Source: JABHGY01 sp964525185 (lineage in GTDB: Bacteria > Fidelibacterota > Marinisomatia > Marinisomatales > UBA1611). From it: a stretch of DNA of 64,000 bases. Below the pieces are notes generated by a model that had not been told where the DNA came from, searched no databases, and saw nothing but the letters and a program-made list of their open reading frames with translations. The translations under genes were made by a program, and so were the position numbers. Where the stretch lies: the NCBI GenBank assembly GCA_964525185.1, contig CAZGFQ010000009.1, positions 1-64,000 on the forward strand, in the 5' to 3' direction. Of the stretch, positions 1-8,968 are shown one piece after another (position 1 is the first letter of the stretch; the number at the start of each line of letters is the position of its first letter).

Positions 1-147
1 TCAGGACAAGATATTTATTGGACAGAACAAACAGAAACGGATGTAATAACATTAATTACATGCTATCCTTTTCATTATATCGGAGAAGCTGAAGATCGAT
101 TTATTGTACGGGCAGAAAAAATGGATACATATAGCACCCTTCAATAA
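1..147 (+). CDS. Sortase family protein, C-terminal end (5' end outside window)
   Basis: The open frame enters from the left edge and stops with TAA at 145-147, leaving 48 codons. It contains the sortase active-site strand TLITCYPFHYIG, with the catalytic Cys in TLxTC, followed by RFIVRA, where the first Arg matches the catalytic Arg. This arrangement matches the class D/E-like sortases (TLVTCYP...RFIVRA). Sortases are transpeptidases that attach proteins carrying a sorting signal to an acceptor; stand-alone sortases occur in some Gram-negatives. The stop codon directly abuts the stop of the convergent aminotransferase gene. The N-terminal part and any substrate gene lie outside the window. 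Confidence 0.8.
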   Translation, partial: SGQDIYWTEQTETDVITLITCYPFHYIGEAEDRFIVRAEKMDTYSTLQ

Positions 148-1572
148 TTATTTCACCAACTGTAGCGCTTGAGTTGATGCAAATTCTCCATGAATCATGT
201 GGAGTAAATACATTCCTGATGCCACATTTTTTCCAAACACATTTTTCCCATTCCAAGAAAATTCATGATTCCCTGGGGCAAGTATTTGGTTTACTAGAGT
301 TGTGACTCTTCTCCCCAATGTATCATAAATCATTAATAATGTTTTTTCATGTTCGTGAGTTGTTATTTTTATTTTACATGATTGATTAAATGGATTTGGA
401 TAAATGTGTTTTATCCCAGGTGAAAGTGGAACCAAATTGGATTGAGCAGATACACTTTCTAGTGCAATTCCCAAAGCTTCTATAAATCCATTCATTTCAC
501 CTATTGTTCCCGTAGAAACGCGTAAATGATTTGGCATATCCCATCCATGGCGAATAATAAATCCTGCTTCATATAATACTTCTGCAACCGGCTGTGCTTC
601 AACACCACAATCCACCATCATAAAACTCGTTTCTGATGGAATAAAAGATAATCCCAATGAGGCGAATCCATCATAAAGAATGGTTTTCGCTTCTTCGTTT
701 AATGCTAATGTAGCTTCAATATGATTTGTATCTTCCAGTGATGCAATGGCCGCTGCTTGAGATGTGCGTGTCACAGTTGCAAATAATTGAACACTTTCAA
801 TTTGATCTGTGAGTTCTGGGGTAGAAATGGTATATCCAATACGTTCTCCTGCCAATCCAAATACTTTTGAAAATGTTCGAATAATAACAACAGGTTTCCC
901 ATCTTGTACGTATGGAATAACAGATTCATAATTTGGATCTGTGACATATTCAAAATAGGCTTCATCCACGCATACAACAATATGTTCGGGAACTTGATCC
1001 ATAAAAGATGCAAAATCATTGGATGGAATGATTCGACCTAATGGATTATTAGGATTGACTAAAGAAATGAGTGTTGTATTCTCTGTGACAGCATCCAGAA
1101 TTGCAGTTAAATCAATATCAAAATTTTCATCCAAAGGAACATAAACAGCCGATCCGCCATTCTTAATGGCTTGATTCGCAATTTGAGTATAAGATGGATA
1201 AGCTGTAATTACTTCATCTTCAGGTCCGACAAAAGCATCAGCCACTTTCTGAATCATTTCCGTTGCACCAGCCCCTACACAAAATTGATCTGAGTTCATT
1301 TCATAATAATTTGCAAGGGCAGATTCCACATTGGTGTTTAACCAGTTGGGGTATCGATGAGCCAATATCGCTTCATCCCTTAATGCTTCCAATCCCAATG
1401 GAGATGGGCCCAATGGATTTTCATTATAACAAATGCGCCCACCATAATCTTCAGGTTCATCTATAGGCGAAAAAGGTCTTGCTTGAATTCTCCCAACTCC
1501 CGGTAACACCATAAAGCTGAGTAAACTTGCAGATTTAAAAAAGTCTCTTCTTGTAACAGATGATTGTTTCAT
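148..1572 (-). CDS. Tat-exported HisC-like PLP aminotransferase with C-terminal type A sorting domain
   Basis: A 474-aa class I/II (fold type I) aminotransferase related to histidinol-phosphate aminotransferases. The PLP lysine is in RTFSKVFGLAG, and NPNNPLGR and DEAYFEY are also visible. The N-terminus reads MKQSSVTRRDFFKSASLL, a twin-arginine signal (S/TRRxFFK) followed by a hydrophobic stretch. The last 90 or so residues (from about LSPGIKHIYPNPFN) form a FlgD-Ig/T9SS type A sorting-like domain with YDTLGRRV and SGMYLL. I chose the ATG at 1572 because AAAGGA precedes it by about 8 nt and it puts the Tat motif at the N-terminus. The alternative ATG at 1602 would overlap the upstream alkB gene. 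The substrate is unknown, and the combination implies a folded cofactor enzyme outside the cytoplasm. Confidence 0.85.
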   Translation of the reverse strand: MKQSSVTRRDFFKSASLLSFMVLPGVGRIQARPFSPIDEPEDYGGRICYNENPLGPSPLGLEALRDEAILAHRYPNWLNTNVESALANYYEMNSDQFCVGAGATEMIQKVADAFVGPEDEVITAYPSYTQIANQAIKNGGSAVYVPLDENFDIDLTAILDAVTENTTLISLVNPNNPLGRIIPSNDFASFMDQVPEHIVVCVDEAYFEYVTDPNYESVIPYVQDGKPVVIIRTFSKVFGLAGERIGYTISTPELTDQIESVQLFATVTRTSQAAAIASLEDTNHIEATLALNEEAKTILYDGFASLGLSFIPSETSFMMVDCGVEAQPVAEVLYEAGFIIRHGWDMPNHLRVSTGTIGEMNGFIEALGIALESVSAQSNLVPLSPGIKHIYPNPFNQSCKIKITTHEHEKTLLMIYDTLGRRVTTLVNQILAPGNHEFSWNGKNVFGKNVASGMYLLHMIHGEFASTQALQLVK

Positions 1573-1588
1573 GGGATTATCCTTTTTG

Positions 1589-2686
1589 TCATTCAATGCC
1601 ATACTGGTGTTCCCAGTTTTCCAGTGGTTTAGAAATAATTTTCTTCCACAAGGGTGGAATTAGGCATAAAAATAAAGTAGTTAAATACCCATATGGCATT
1701 TGAGGTGCTTTTGGATATGGATCTAATTTCCAGAACGGAACACGTGGCTTTTCATGATGGGCTGAGTGACGTGTTAATGAAAAAAGAATGATGCTACTCA
1801 TTCGTCTATTCGTATTCCATGAATGTTCCGGACCCACGGGTTGATCGGGGTTTCGTTTCAATCCATAATGTTCCATATAATTCACAATTTCTAATATGAA
1901 TTTGGCCAATAACGCTTGAGCGAAAAAAAGCATAAGCCCTAATTCGCCACCGGCAACATAAAATATATATGCAATACACAAAGACATTGCATAACCGGTT
2001 AACATTTGATTGTGGAATGAAAATAGAAATTTATTTTTTTTCTTTAGTCTCACATACTCTAACCGCCACGCATTTATATGCCCATACAAAGTTGAACGAA
2101 CAAAAAATGAATATACATTTTCACATTTATGTGCTGTGGCAGGATCTTTATCAGTTCCAACAGTTACATGATGACCATACACATGTTCAATCGAAAAATC
2201 AGCATTACAACTAGCTGATAAAAGCCATCTACCTTCAAACATAGCTATTTTATTTTTTATACGATGCGTTAATTCGTGTCCCACATTTGTCCCATAGCCA
2301 GCAACCATAAATCCAACGCCTAAAACAGCGCCTAAATAATCTAAATTCGTATTTTCATTTCGGTATTCTATAAATGAGTATGAAAAATATTGAGAAAGGA
2401 ATTCCCCTATGTTTAGAAAATCGTATTCACCTTTCCCCGAGGACCAAGCAAGAGATATGAGTAGGAGCCCAATAAAGGGAAGAGCTAAATGGAGTGGTAA
2501 TTCGACTAACCAATATTGTGAATAATGTGGGGTGGTTTCATCATCTCCTAATAATGCGTCTCCACCAATCATGATGAAACATAATGTAACGAAACCAAGC
2601 CACATCCAATGTCCGCTCATGAAAATACCGGTTATAATAATTCCTGTTATGAATGGGGTCACATAATATTTCAGGATATGAATCAT
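1589..2686 (-). CDS. alkB: Alkane 1-monooxygenase (AlkB-type integral membrane diiron hydroxylase)
   Basis: 365 aa with several hydrophobic segments and the full set of AlkB histidine boxes: HELTH (137-141), EHVYGHH (167-173) and RHSAHH (306-311), plus the diagnostic NYMEHYG (269-275). The family hydroxylates the terminal carbon of alkanes in the inner membrane, taking electrons from rubredoxin and rubredoxin reductase. The NYxEHYG box favours AlkB proper over fatty-acid desaturases or XylM. No rubredoxin gene lies nearby and no rubredoxin domain is fused, so the electron donor must come from elsewhere. It sits between pepP (63-nt gap) and the exported aminotransferase. Substrate chain length cannot be inferred here. 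Confidence 0.9.
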   Translation of the reverse strand: MIHILKYYVTPFITGIIITGIFMSGHWMWLGFVTLCFIMIGGDALLGDDETTPHYSQYWLVELPLHLALPFIGLLLISLAWSSGKGEYDFLNIGEFLSQYFSYSFIEYRNENTNLDYLGAVLGVGFMVAGYGTNVGHELTHRIKNKIAMFEGRWLLSASCNADFSIEHVYGHHVTVGTDKDPATAHKCENVYSFFVRSTLYGHINAWRLEYVRLKKKNKFLFSFHNQMLTGYAMSLCIAYIFYVAGGELGLMLFFAQALLAKFILEIVNYMEHYGLKRNPDQPVGPEHSWNTNRRMSSIILFSLTRHSAHHEKPRVPFWKLDPYPKAPQMPYGYLTTLFLCLIPPLWKKIISKPLENWEHQYGIE

Positions 2687-2749
2687 TTCACCATTGCCTT
2701 TGAATGATGAATGAATTTAAAGATGAATCTTATAAAAAAATAAATGGAG

Positions 2750-3832
2750 TTAATTCAATATCATTAACTCTTTTGATGTTTGATTCAGAACATCACATCC
2801 ATCTTTCTGAATAATAACATCATCTTCAATTCTGACACCGCCCCATTCCGGAATATAGATTCCAGGTTCAATGGTTACTACATAATTTTCTTGAAGTGTA
2901 TCCTTACTCATAGAACTCAATCGTGGCATTGTATGAATTTCTAATCCAAGACCATGTCCTGTCGAATGGATATAATATTCTCCATAACCAGCCCCATCAA
3001 TATGGTTTCGCGTTAATGCATCAGCCTCTTTACAGGATAACCCAGCCTTTACCCCATCCAATCCTTTTTGCTGCGCTTCTTTTACAATATCATATATTTC
3101 ACGATGGCGATCCGATGCTTCACCTACAACAGGTGTTCGTGTCATATCTGCATGATACCCTGCATATTTTGCAGCAGCATCAATCACAATAAAGTCACCA
3201 TTCGCAAAAGGTCTATCGCCAGAAACAGCATGCGGTAACGCACTATTGGCTCCTGTGGCAACAATTGGAGAATAGGCTTCTCCATCTCCATATGCTCTGT
3301 ATCGAAAGGATAATTCATTTGCAATTTCTTTTTCTGTGACGCCCACCTTTATCATAGGTAATACTTCTTTATACACTTGATCCGTAATTTCAACAGCTGT
3401 ACGCAATGCATCCAACTCTTGCTCATCTTTTACAGCAGCCAATTCTTCAATAATACGGCTTGTTCTTTCCCAATTCACATATGTGAATTGGTTCTTCATA
3501 TTATTAAATAAACTAACTGAAACAAAATCTGCTTCAAATCCAAGTTTAATACCATCAGATAATTCACAATTGTAAGACATCATTTTTAAATGGGCATCAT
3601 TACCAATAATGCGTTCAAATCCTTTAACTTCACTTTTGGATTGCGTTAAATATCGTCCATCTGAAAAGAAATATTGATTATCCATAGTAACCAGGCAAGA
3701 TCCAGCAGAGCCTGTGAATCCCGACATATATCTAACATTGGTCAAATTTGTAATATATATCCCATCAAGGTTTTTCTCTGATAAGGATGATTTTAGTCTG
3801 TCTAGGCGGCGGGTATAAATAAGGTCACTCAT
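2750..3832 (-). CDS. Xaa-Pro aminopeptidase / M24B family metallopeptidase
   Basis: 360 aa, two-domain creatinase-fold peptidase. The N-terminal domain (about 1-125) contains TNVRYMSGFTGSAG. The C-terminal M24 pita-bread domain carries the dinuclear metal ligands: Asp in FIVIDAAA, Asp in GYHADMTRT, His in STGHGLGLEIHT, Glu in VTIEPGIYIP and Glu in GVRIEDDV. It removes N-terminal residues preceding proline in the cytoplasm. The length is typical of the short PepP/PepQ-like forms (YpdF/YqhT). It starts 15 nt after the upstream TPR gene and is probably co-transcribed with it. Confidence 0.9.
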   Translation of the reverse strand: MSDLIYTRRLDRLKSSLSEKNLDGIYITNLTNVRYMSGFTGSAGSCLVTMDNQYFFSDGRYLTQSKSEVKGFERIIGNDAHLKMMSYNCELSDGIKLGFEADFVSVSLFNNMKNQFTYVNWERTSRIIEELAAVKDEQELDALRTAVEITDQVYKEVLPMIKVGVTEKEIANELSFRYRAYGDGEAYSPIVATGANSALPHAVSGDRPFANGDFIVIDAAAKYAGYHADMTRTPVVGEASDRHREIYDIVKEAQQKGLDGVKAGLSCKEADALTRNHIDGAGYGEYYIHSTGHGLGLEIHTMPRLSSMSKDTLQENYVVTIEPGIYIPEWGGVRIEDDVIIQKDGCDVLNQTSKELMILN

Positions 3833-3847
3833 AATAATTTGATGGGG

Positions 3848-4600
3848 TTATTGGTTTGAAATGAAATCGTTGATTTCTTTTCTTTCTCGTTTTATTCTAT
3901 CTAACGATTCGCCTTTTTGTTCTAATACGGTTAGTACTTCTAAAGCTTGGTTTAAGAGCCCTTGGTTTTTTAAGACTGTAACCATGGTAAATGTTGCTAA
4001 TCTATTACTTATTTTTAAGGGTTCAGCATCTTCCTTATAATCAGGAATTGTAATCGGTTCAGCGGTTGCAGTTGGTTTGGTTTCTGTGGAATGGGATTCT
4101 TTTTGTTCGTTACTTGTGGTTGGTTCTTCTAGCTTTTTCTTGGATGCAACAAGGCGTTTTTTTGTTTCTTTTTGTTGCGCGGCTACTGCTTTTTTGAGCT
4201 GCATATCCATTCTTTGAACAAACACTTGAGCTGCTTCATTCGCAGGATCTAACTCCAACACTTTTTTCCAATGGGTGAACAATGTTTTGGGTGATCGCTC
4301 TAATTCTGTCTGAACACTACATAATTCTAAAGTTGCATTCAAATGATCAGATGGATAATTAAGGCTCATTATTAATGCTTTTTCAGATGCTTTTAAATTT
4401 CCAGCTTCTTTTTCGATTAGACCTAAAATGTAATGCCCTTCTTGGTCATTATTATGGTATCCAAGTCCAATTTCACACACTTTTCGTGCGCGGTAATAAT
4501 CGCCTTTAGAATAATATTTTTCTGCTAAAACTGGGAATAGGATTGTATCCATATGATCAGCAAAATAAAGTTCTAATTCTAATAGGCTGTTAATATTCAT
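3848..4600 (-). CDS. TPR-repeat protein of unknown function
   Basis: 250 aa. The first 130 or so residues are helical with tetratricopeptide-like patterns (YYSKGDYYRARKVCEIGL, then YILGLIEKEAGNLKASEKAL, then WKKVLELDPANEAA). A low-complexity Lys/Glu/Thr-rich linker follows (about 135-190), then a final helical segment (about 195-250) that resembles another TPR-like hairpin. No signal peptide or membrane segment is visible, so it is probably a cytoplasmic scaffold. It starts 3 nt after the stop of the B12-binding gene and is clearly in the same transcription unit. I do not recognise a specific family. Confidence 0.65.
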   Translation of the reverse strand: MNINSLLELELYFADHMDTILFPVLAEKYYSKGDYYRARKVCEIGLGYHNNDQEGHYILGLIEKEAGNLKASEKALIMSLNYPSDHLNATLELCSVQTELERSPKTLFTHWKKVLELDPANEAAQVFVQRMDMQLKKAVAAQQKETKKRLVASKKKLEEPTTSNEQKESHSTETKPTATAEPITIPDYKEDAEPLKISNRLATFTMVTVLKNQGLLNQALEVLTVLEQKGESLDRIKRERKEINDFISNQ

Positions 4601-4603
4601 ATT

Positions 4604-5008
4604 TTATCGACGATGAGACTGAACCCATTCAGTTATAAAATCAACCGTATCTTGGACAGGCGTCCCAGGACCAAACAGTCCGCCAACGCCAAGTGATTTT
4701 AATTCATCCATATCTTTTTGTGGTATAATACCTCCCCCAACAAGTAATACATCAGAAATTCCTTTTTCCTTCATTAAATCAAGTACGCGAGGGAAAATAG
4801 TCATATGTACATTGTTTAAACTCGATAAAGCTATAACATCAGCATCTTCTTGCAAAGCAGCTGAAACAATCATTTCGGGTGTTTGGCGTAGACCAAGGTA
4901 TATCACTTCCATCCCAGCATCGCGATATGCAGCCGCTAATACTTTGATTCCTCTATCATGCCCGTCTAAACCAGGCTTCGCCATTATTATGCGTATTTTT
5001 CTTTCCAT
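4604..5008 (-). CDS. Stand-alone cobalamin-binding domain protein (methylmalonyl-CoA mutase C-terminal type)
   Basis: 134 aa made of a single B12-binding Rossmann-like domain. The base-off/His-on motif DGHDRG (DxHxxG) follows MAKPGLDGHD, and SSLNNVH and VGGGIIP are the other cofactor-pocket motifs. The close match to the C-terminal part of methylmalonyl-CoA mutase suggests the small B12-binding subunit of a two-subunit acyl-CoA mutase (mcmA2 type). The catalytic TIM-barrel subunit is not in the window. The gene lies 82 nt after dtd and 3 nt before the TPR gene. That it acts with a mutase is inferred from the family. Confidence 0.85.
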   Translation of the reverse strand: MERKIRIIMAKPGLDGHDRGIKVLAAAYRDAGMEVIYLGLRQTPEMIVSAALQEDADVIALSSLNNVHMTIFPRVLDLMKEKGISDVLLVGGGIIPQKDMDELKSLGVGGLFGPGTPVQDTVDFITEWVQSHRR

Positions 5009-5090
5009 AAGACTTAAAATTAAAAAGCATCATTCTCACTTCATAACCAAATCATTTTATAATCGTTGGTTGAAAATGGCTGTTTTTCTC

Positions 5091-5537
5091 CTATTTTTTG
5101 GAACTGTCTAAAACAAAAGTGACTGGTCCATCATTCACTAATGAAACATCCATTGATGCGCCAAATTCTCCAGATTGGACAGGAATACCTTCATTGCTAA
5201 TTTGGGCAATAAAATATTCATACAATGCATTTCCTTTTTCAGGAGTTGCAGCACTTAAAAAACTGGGACGACGCCCTTTTCGTGTATCACCACATAAAGT
5301 AAATTGGCTTACCACTAAAACAGATCCACCAATATCCAATAAAGATAAATTCATTTTATCATCGCCATCATTGAAAATGCGTAAATGTTTCATTTTATGG
5401 ACTAAATAATCAGCATCTTGCTTTTCATCATTTTCCGCCACTCCAAGCAAAACCACCAACCCTTGTTCAATTTCTCCAACAATGGATTGATTCACGGTTA
5501 CTTTCCCTTGCGAGCACCTTTGAATAACAGCAATCAT
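5091..5537 (-). CDS. dtd: D-aminoacyl-tRNA deacylase
   Basis: 148 aa, normal length for Dtd. It starts MIAVIQRCSQGKVTV, the usual Dtd N-terminus, and has the active-site SQFTLCGD and the Gly-cisPro region NDGPVTF. It hydrolyses D-amino acids from mischarged tRNA (and Gly-tRNAAla) in the cytoplasm. I chose the ATG at 5537 because it overlaps the dnaE stop in an ATGA arrangement (5534-5537) and matches family N-termini. A longer frame from 5546 would add three non-conserved residues. It is translationally coupled to dnaE. Confidence 0.93.
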   Translation of the reverse strand: MIAVIQRCSQGKVTVNQSIVGEIEQGLVVLLGVAENDEKQDADYLVHKMKHLRIFNDGDDKMNLSLLDIGGSVLVVSQFTLCGDTRKGRRPSFLSAATPEKGNALYEYFIAQISNEGIPVQSGEFGASMDVSLVNDGPVTFVLDSSKK

Positions 5538-8500
5538 TCTATCCAAATATTATCTTTACCGTAAATATCTCTCAATTGTCTTAAGAATTCACGCTCTGTA
5601 GATACTTTTATATTATGTGCTAAAACACGTGTTGGCTTATGACCGTTTCCATTTGGTAAATGAAAGATAACACCACATTTCCCGGGGAATCGATGGGCTA
5701 ATGAATAAACGTGTTCCACAGATTCAGCATTAGAAAATCCTGAATCAAATCGAATATTTAGTCGAGTAGATAATAAATCTCTGACTCTGTCAATTGGAAT
5801 AATTTCATCTGCCAACATTTTAAAATCTGAAAAATCTGTATTATCGGATGGTTTTCCTTTTACAAAAACAACTTTCCCATCTTCCACTAAATCTTCGTAT
5901 TTCCTATAACATTCACTAAATGCAACAATTTCTGCTCGTCCGCCTAAACAGTCTAAACTAAAAAAGGCCATTGGGTTATTTCGCCGATCATATCGCCGAG
6001 TGATTGATGTAATAAGTCCACCAACTGTAATTACATCATTTTTGGATAAGGTCATTTCACTTTCAAAATCTGCATTGGAAAATTCTTCTAAATCTTCTGC
6101 ATGTTCCAATAATGGATGACCTGTTAAATATAACCCTAATACTTCTTTCTCTTTTGCTAAAGTGTCTTGTTCTGACCAATCAGCAACGTCCGGTAGATTC
6201 GGTGTTCGAATTAAATCACTTTGGCCATCAGCATTCCCAAACATATCCACTTGATTTTGATCTTTTCCATTTTGCATCTGCTGACCATATTTAATAGCAT
6301 CATCCACAGCTTGAAACATTTGTGCCCTAGTGCCTTCAAAAGTGTCCATCGCACCTGCAAGGACAAGGCTTTCAAGTACTTTTTTATTTACTGTTCTTTG
6401 TTCTACCCTTGCGCATAAATCAAAGATAGAATCAAACGGTCCATTTTCTTCTCTATCTTCAACAATTTTTTCTAATGCTTTAAGGCCAACATTTTTTATA
6501 GCATTTAACCCATAAGATATGGATTTTTCTCCAACCGGCTTAAAATGGACATCCGAAACATTGATATCTGGAAGATTAACTTCAATTCCGAATTTTCTAC
6601 ATTCATTAATTAAAATTACTACACGATCTGTGGTTGTCATTTCGCTTGTTAAATTCGCAGATAAAAATTCTGCTGGATGATGCTCTTTTAGCCAAGCAGT
6701 TTGATAGGCGATATAAGCATAAGCCACCGAGTGACTTTTGTTAAATCCATACTGAGCAAATTTTTCAATTAACGCAAAAATATCACGTGCTTTTTTTGAA
6801 GAGATTTTTTTATTACCCGCACCTTTAACAAATTTAACTGACATTTCATCCATCAAAGATTTAATCTTTTTTCCCATAGCCCGTCGCATCAAATCTGCTT
6901 CAGCCAATGTAAAGTCAGCAACTTCATGGGCAATTTGCATCACCTGCTCTTGGTACACGATAATCCCATACGTTTCTTTTAAGATGGGTTCCATAATCGG
7001 GTGAGCGTATTCAATTCTTTTTTTCCCATGCTTTCGATCGATAAATTCTGAAATATTCTGCATAGGACCCGGACGGTACAAAGCATTCATAGCTACTAAA
7101 TCTTCTAAAACAGTTGGCTTAAGTTTCTTAAGAAATTCCCTCATACCGGATGATTCAAACTGAAAAACGCCAATAGTAAATCCCTTTGCAAAAAGTTCAT
7201 AAACTTTTTCATCATCCATCGGAATTTTTTCTATATCAACATCGATTCCTTTTTCTTTAATGAGTTTGACTGCTTTATCAATAACAGTAAGATTCCTTAA
7301 TCCAAGAAAATCCATCTTAAGCAACCCAAGCTCTTCAAGACCTTTCATATCATACTGACTCGTAACATCTCCAGTATTTGATTTATACAGTGGGACATAA
7401 TCTGTTAATTCCCCAGGAACAACTACAACACCTGCAGCATGGGTTGATGCATGGCGATTCATTCCTTCGAGAATTTTTGATTGAGTAATTAATTCTTTAT
7501 AAGCACCATCTGCCATTTTTTGTAACTCGGGGCTCTTTTTTAAGGCACTATCAAGTGTAATATTTAATTCATTGGGAATGGCCTTCGCAACACGGTCAAC
7601 TTCATTATATGAAAAACCTAATACGCGGCCAACATCACGTACTACTTGCTTTGCCTTCATTTTACCAAAAGTGATAATTTGTGTTACAGAATTTTCTCCA
7701 TATTCACCTTTAATATAATCAATTACTTCGCCTCGACGTTCGATACAAAAGTCAATATCAATATCTGGCATACTAACACGGTCAGGATTTAAAAATCGTT
7801 CAAAAAGTAAATCGTGTTTTAAGGGATTAATATTTGTTATCCCAAGTGCATAAGACACTAAACTTCCTGCAGCAGATCCACGACCTGGACCAACAGGGAT
7901 TCCGTTATTTTTAGCATATTTTACAAAATCTGCTGTAATTAAAAAATATCCAGCATAGCCCATATTTTTTATAACCGCTAGTTCATGATCAAGGCGGTTT
8001 CTTGCATCAGGTGATATATCGCCCAACAATGATTCGGTTCCTGAATCAGATAAATGTTTTAAATAATCATCTGGATCCTGTGTGGGAGATCCTTCGGGAA
8101 TCATATATTGTGGTAATAATAAGTTCCCAAATGTTAAATCCATGTCAATGCTATCAGCAATCCGTCGTGTATTTTCTAAAGCTCCCGAGTAATCTTTAAA
8201 TAAATGATGCATTTCATCTTGAGATTTAAAATAAAATTCAGGAGTGGCATATTTTAATCGCTTTGTATCTGTTTGAACAGCACCTGTCCCTAGACAAATA
8301 TGAATATCATGCGCATTTGCATGATCTTTCTTTGAATAATGTGCATCATTTGTACAAACCATAGGTAACCCTAAATCAGCAGACAATTTTTGCATATTTT
8401 TAATATTTTCTGCTTCCTCGGGGATTCCATGATTTTGAATTTCTAAATAATACCTATCCGGAAAAATTTCAGAAAATTTTATTGCTATTTCACGCGCACC

Positions 8501-8968
8501 CTTATAGTCACCTTTTAACATTTTTTCAGGGACAGCACCTTTTAAACAACCTGAGAGACAAATCAATCCCTCGCTATATTCTGCCAATAGATCCATATCT
8601 ATCCGCGGACGATAATAAAAGCCTTCTAAATATCCTGCCGTAACCAACTTCATGAGATTTCTGTAGCCAATATTATTTTGCGCTAAAAGGATTAAATGAT
8701 TATTCCCCCACCCGCTTTCAGCTGTAGTTTTTTTCTCAAAACGGCTCCCAACCGCAACATATACTTCACAACCAATAATAGGTTTTACACCTGCTTTCTT
8801 AGCCGATTTATAGTATGGGACAACGCTAAACATATTGCCATGTTCTGTTAAGGCAACAGAATCCATATTTAAGTCGCCAATCGTATTAACCAATTGATCT
8901 ACACGTTGTGCTCCATCCAGCAAACTATAGTCAGAATGATTATGAAGATGTACAAATTCAGATGTCAT
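5534..8968 (-). CDS. dnaE: DNA polymerase III subunit alpha
   Basis: 1144 aa, the usual DnaE1 length. The N-terminal PHP domain begins FVHLHNHSDYSLLDGA. The palm domain has GPGRGSAAGSLVSYALGI and the catalytic-acid region MPDIDIDFCIERRGEVI. Fingers and tau-binding regions follow (YGFNKSHSVAYAYIAYQTAWLK), and the C-terminal part carries an OB-fold-like section (ITVGGLITSITRRYDRRNNP). It is the replicative polymerase catalytic subunit. Its start overlaps the end of the UbiA gene by 11 nt and its stop overlaps dtd by 4 nt, so it sits within a continuous leftward operon. Confidence 0.97.
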   Translation of the reverse strand: MTSEFVHLHNHSDYSLLDGAQRVDQLVNTIGDLNMDSVALTEHGNMFSVVPYYKSAKKAGVKPIIGCEVYVAVGSRFEKKTTAESGWGNNHLILLAQNNIGYRNLMKLVTAGYLEGFYYRPRIDMDLLAEYSEGLICLSGCLKGAVPEKMLKGDYKGAREIAIKFSEIFPDRYYLEIQNHGIPEEAENIKNMQKLSADLGLPMVCTNDAHYSKKDHANAHDIHICLGTGAVQTDTKRLKYATPEFYFKSQDEMHHLFKDYSGALENTRRIADSIDMDLTFGNLLLPQYMIPEGSPTQDPDDYLKHLSDSGTESLLGDISPDARNRLDHELAVIKNMGYAGYFLITADFVKYAKNNGIPVGPGRGSAAGSLVSYALGITNINPLKHDLLFERFLNPDRVSMPDIDIDFCIERRGEVIDYIKGEYGENSVTQIITFGKMKAKQVVRDVGRVLGFSYNEVDRVAKAIPNELNITLDSALKKSPELQKMADGAYKELITQSKILEGMNRHASTHAAGVVVVPGELTDYVPLYKSNTGDVTSQYDMKGLEELGLLKMDFLGLRNLTVIDKAVKLIKEKGIDVDIEKIPMDDEKVYELFAKGFTIGVFQFESSGMREFLKKLKPTVLEDLVAMNALYRPGPMQNISEFIDRKHGKKRIEYAHPIMEPILKETYGIIVYQEQVMQIAHEVADFTLAEADLMRRAMGKKIKSLMDEMSVKFVKGAGNKKISSKKARDIFALIEKFAQYGFNKSHSVAYAYIAYQTAWLKEHHPAEFLSANLTSEMTTTDRVVILINECRKFGIEVNLPDINVSDVHFKPVGEKSISYGLNAIKNVGLKALEKIVEDREENGPFDSIFDLCARVEQRTVNKKVLESLVLAGAMDTFEGTRAQMFQAVDDAIKYGQQMQNGKDQNQVDMFGNADGQSDLIRTPNLPDVADWSEQDTLAKEKEVLGLYLTGHPLLEHAEDLEEFSNADFESEMTLSKNDVITVGGLITSITRRYDRRNNPMAFFSLDCLGGRAEIVAFSECYRKYEDLVEDGKVVFVKGKPSDNTDFSDFKMLADEIIPIDRVRDLLSTRLNIRFDSGFSNAESVEHVYSLAHRFPGKCGVIFHLPNGNGHKPTRVLAHNIKVSTEREFLRQLRDIYGKDNIWIE

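Noticed and set aside
5009..5090. Inverted repeat AACCAA...TTGGTT between dtd and the B12-binding gene
   Set aside because: It is a six-base-pair AT-rich stem with no T-run; it does not meet terminator criteria and shows no RNA gene signature.
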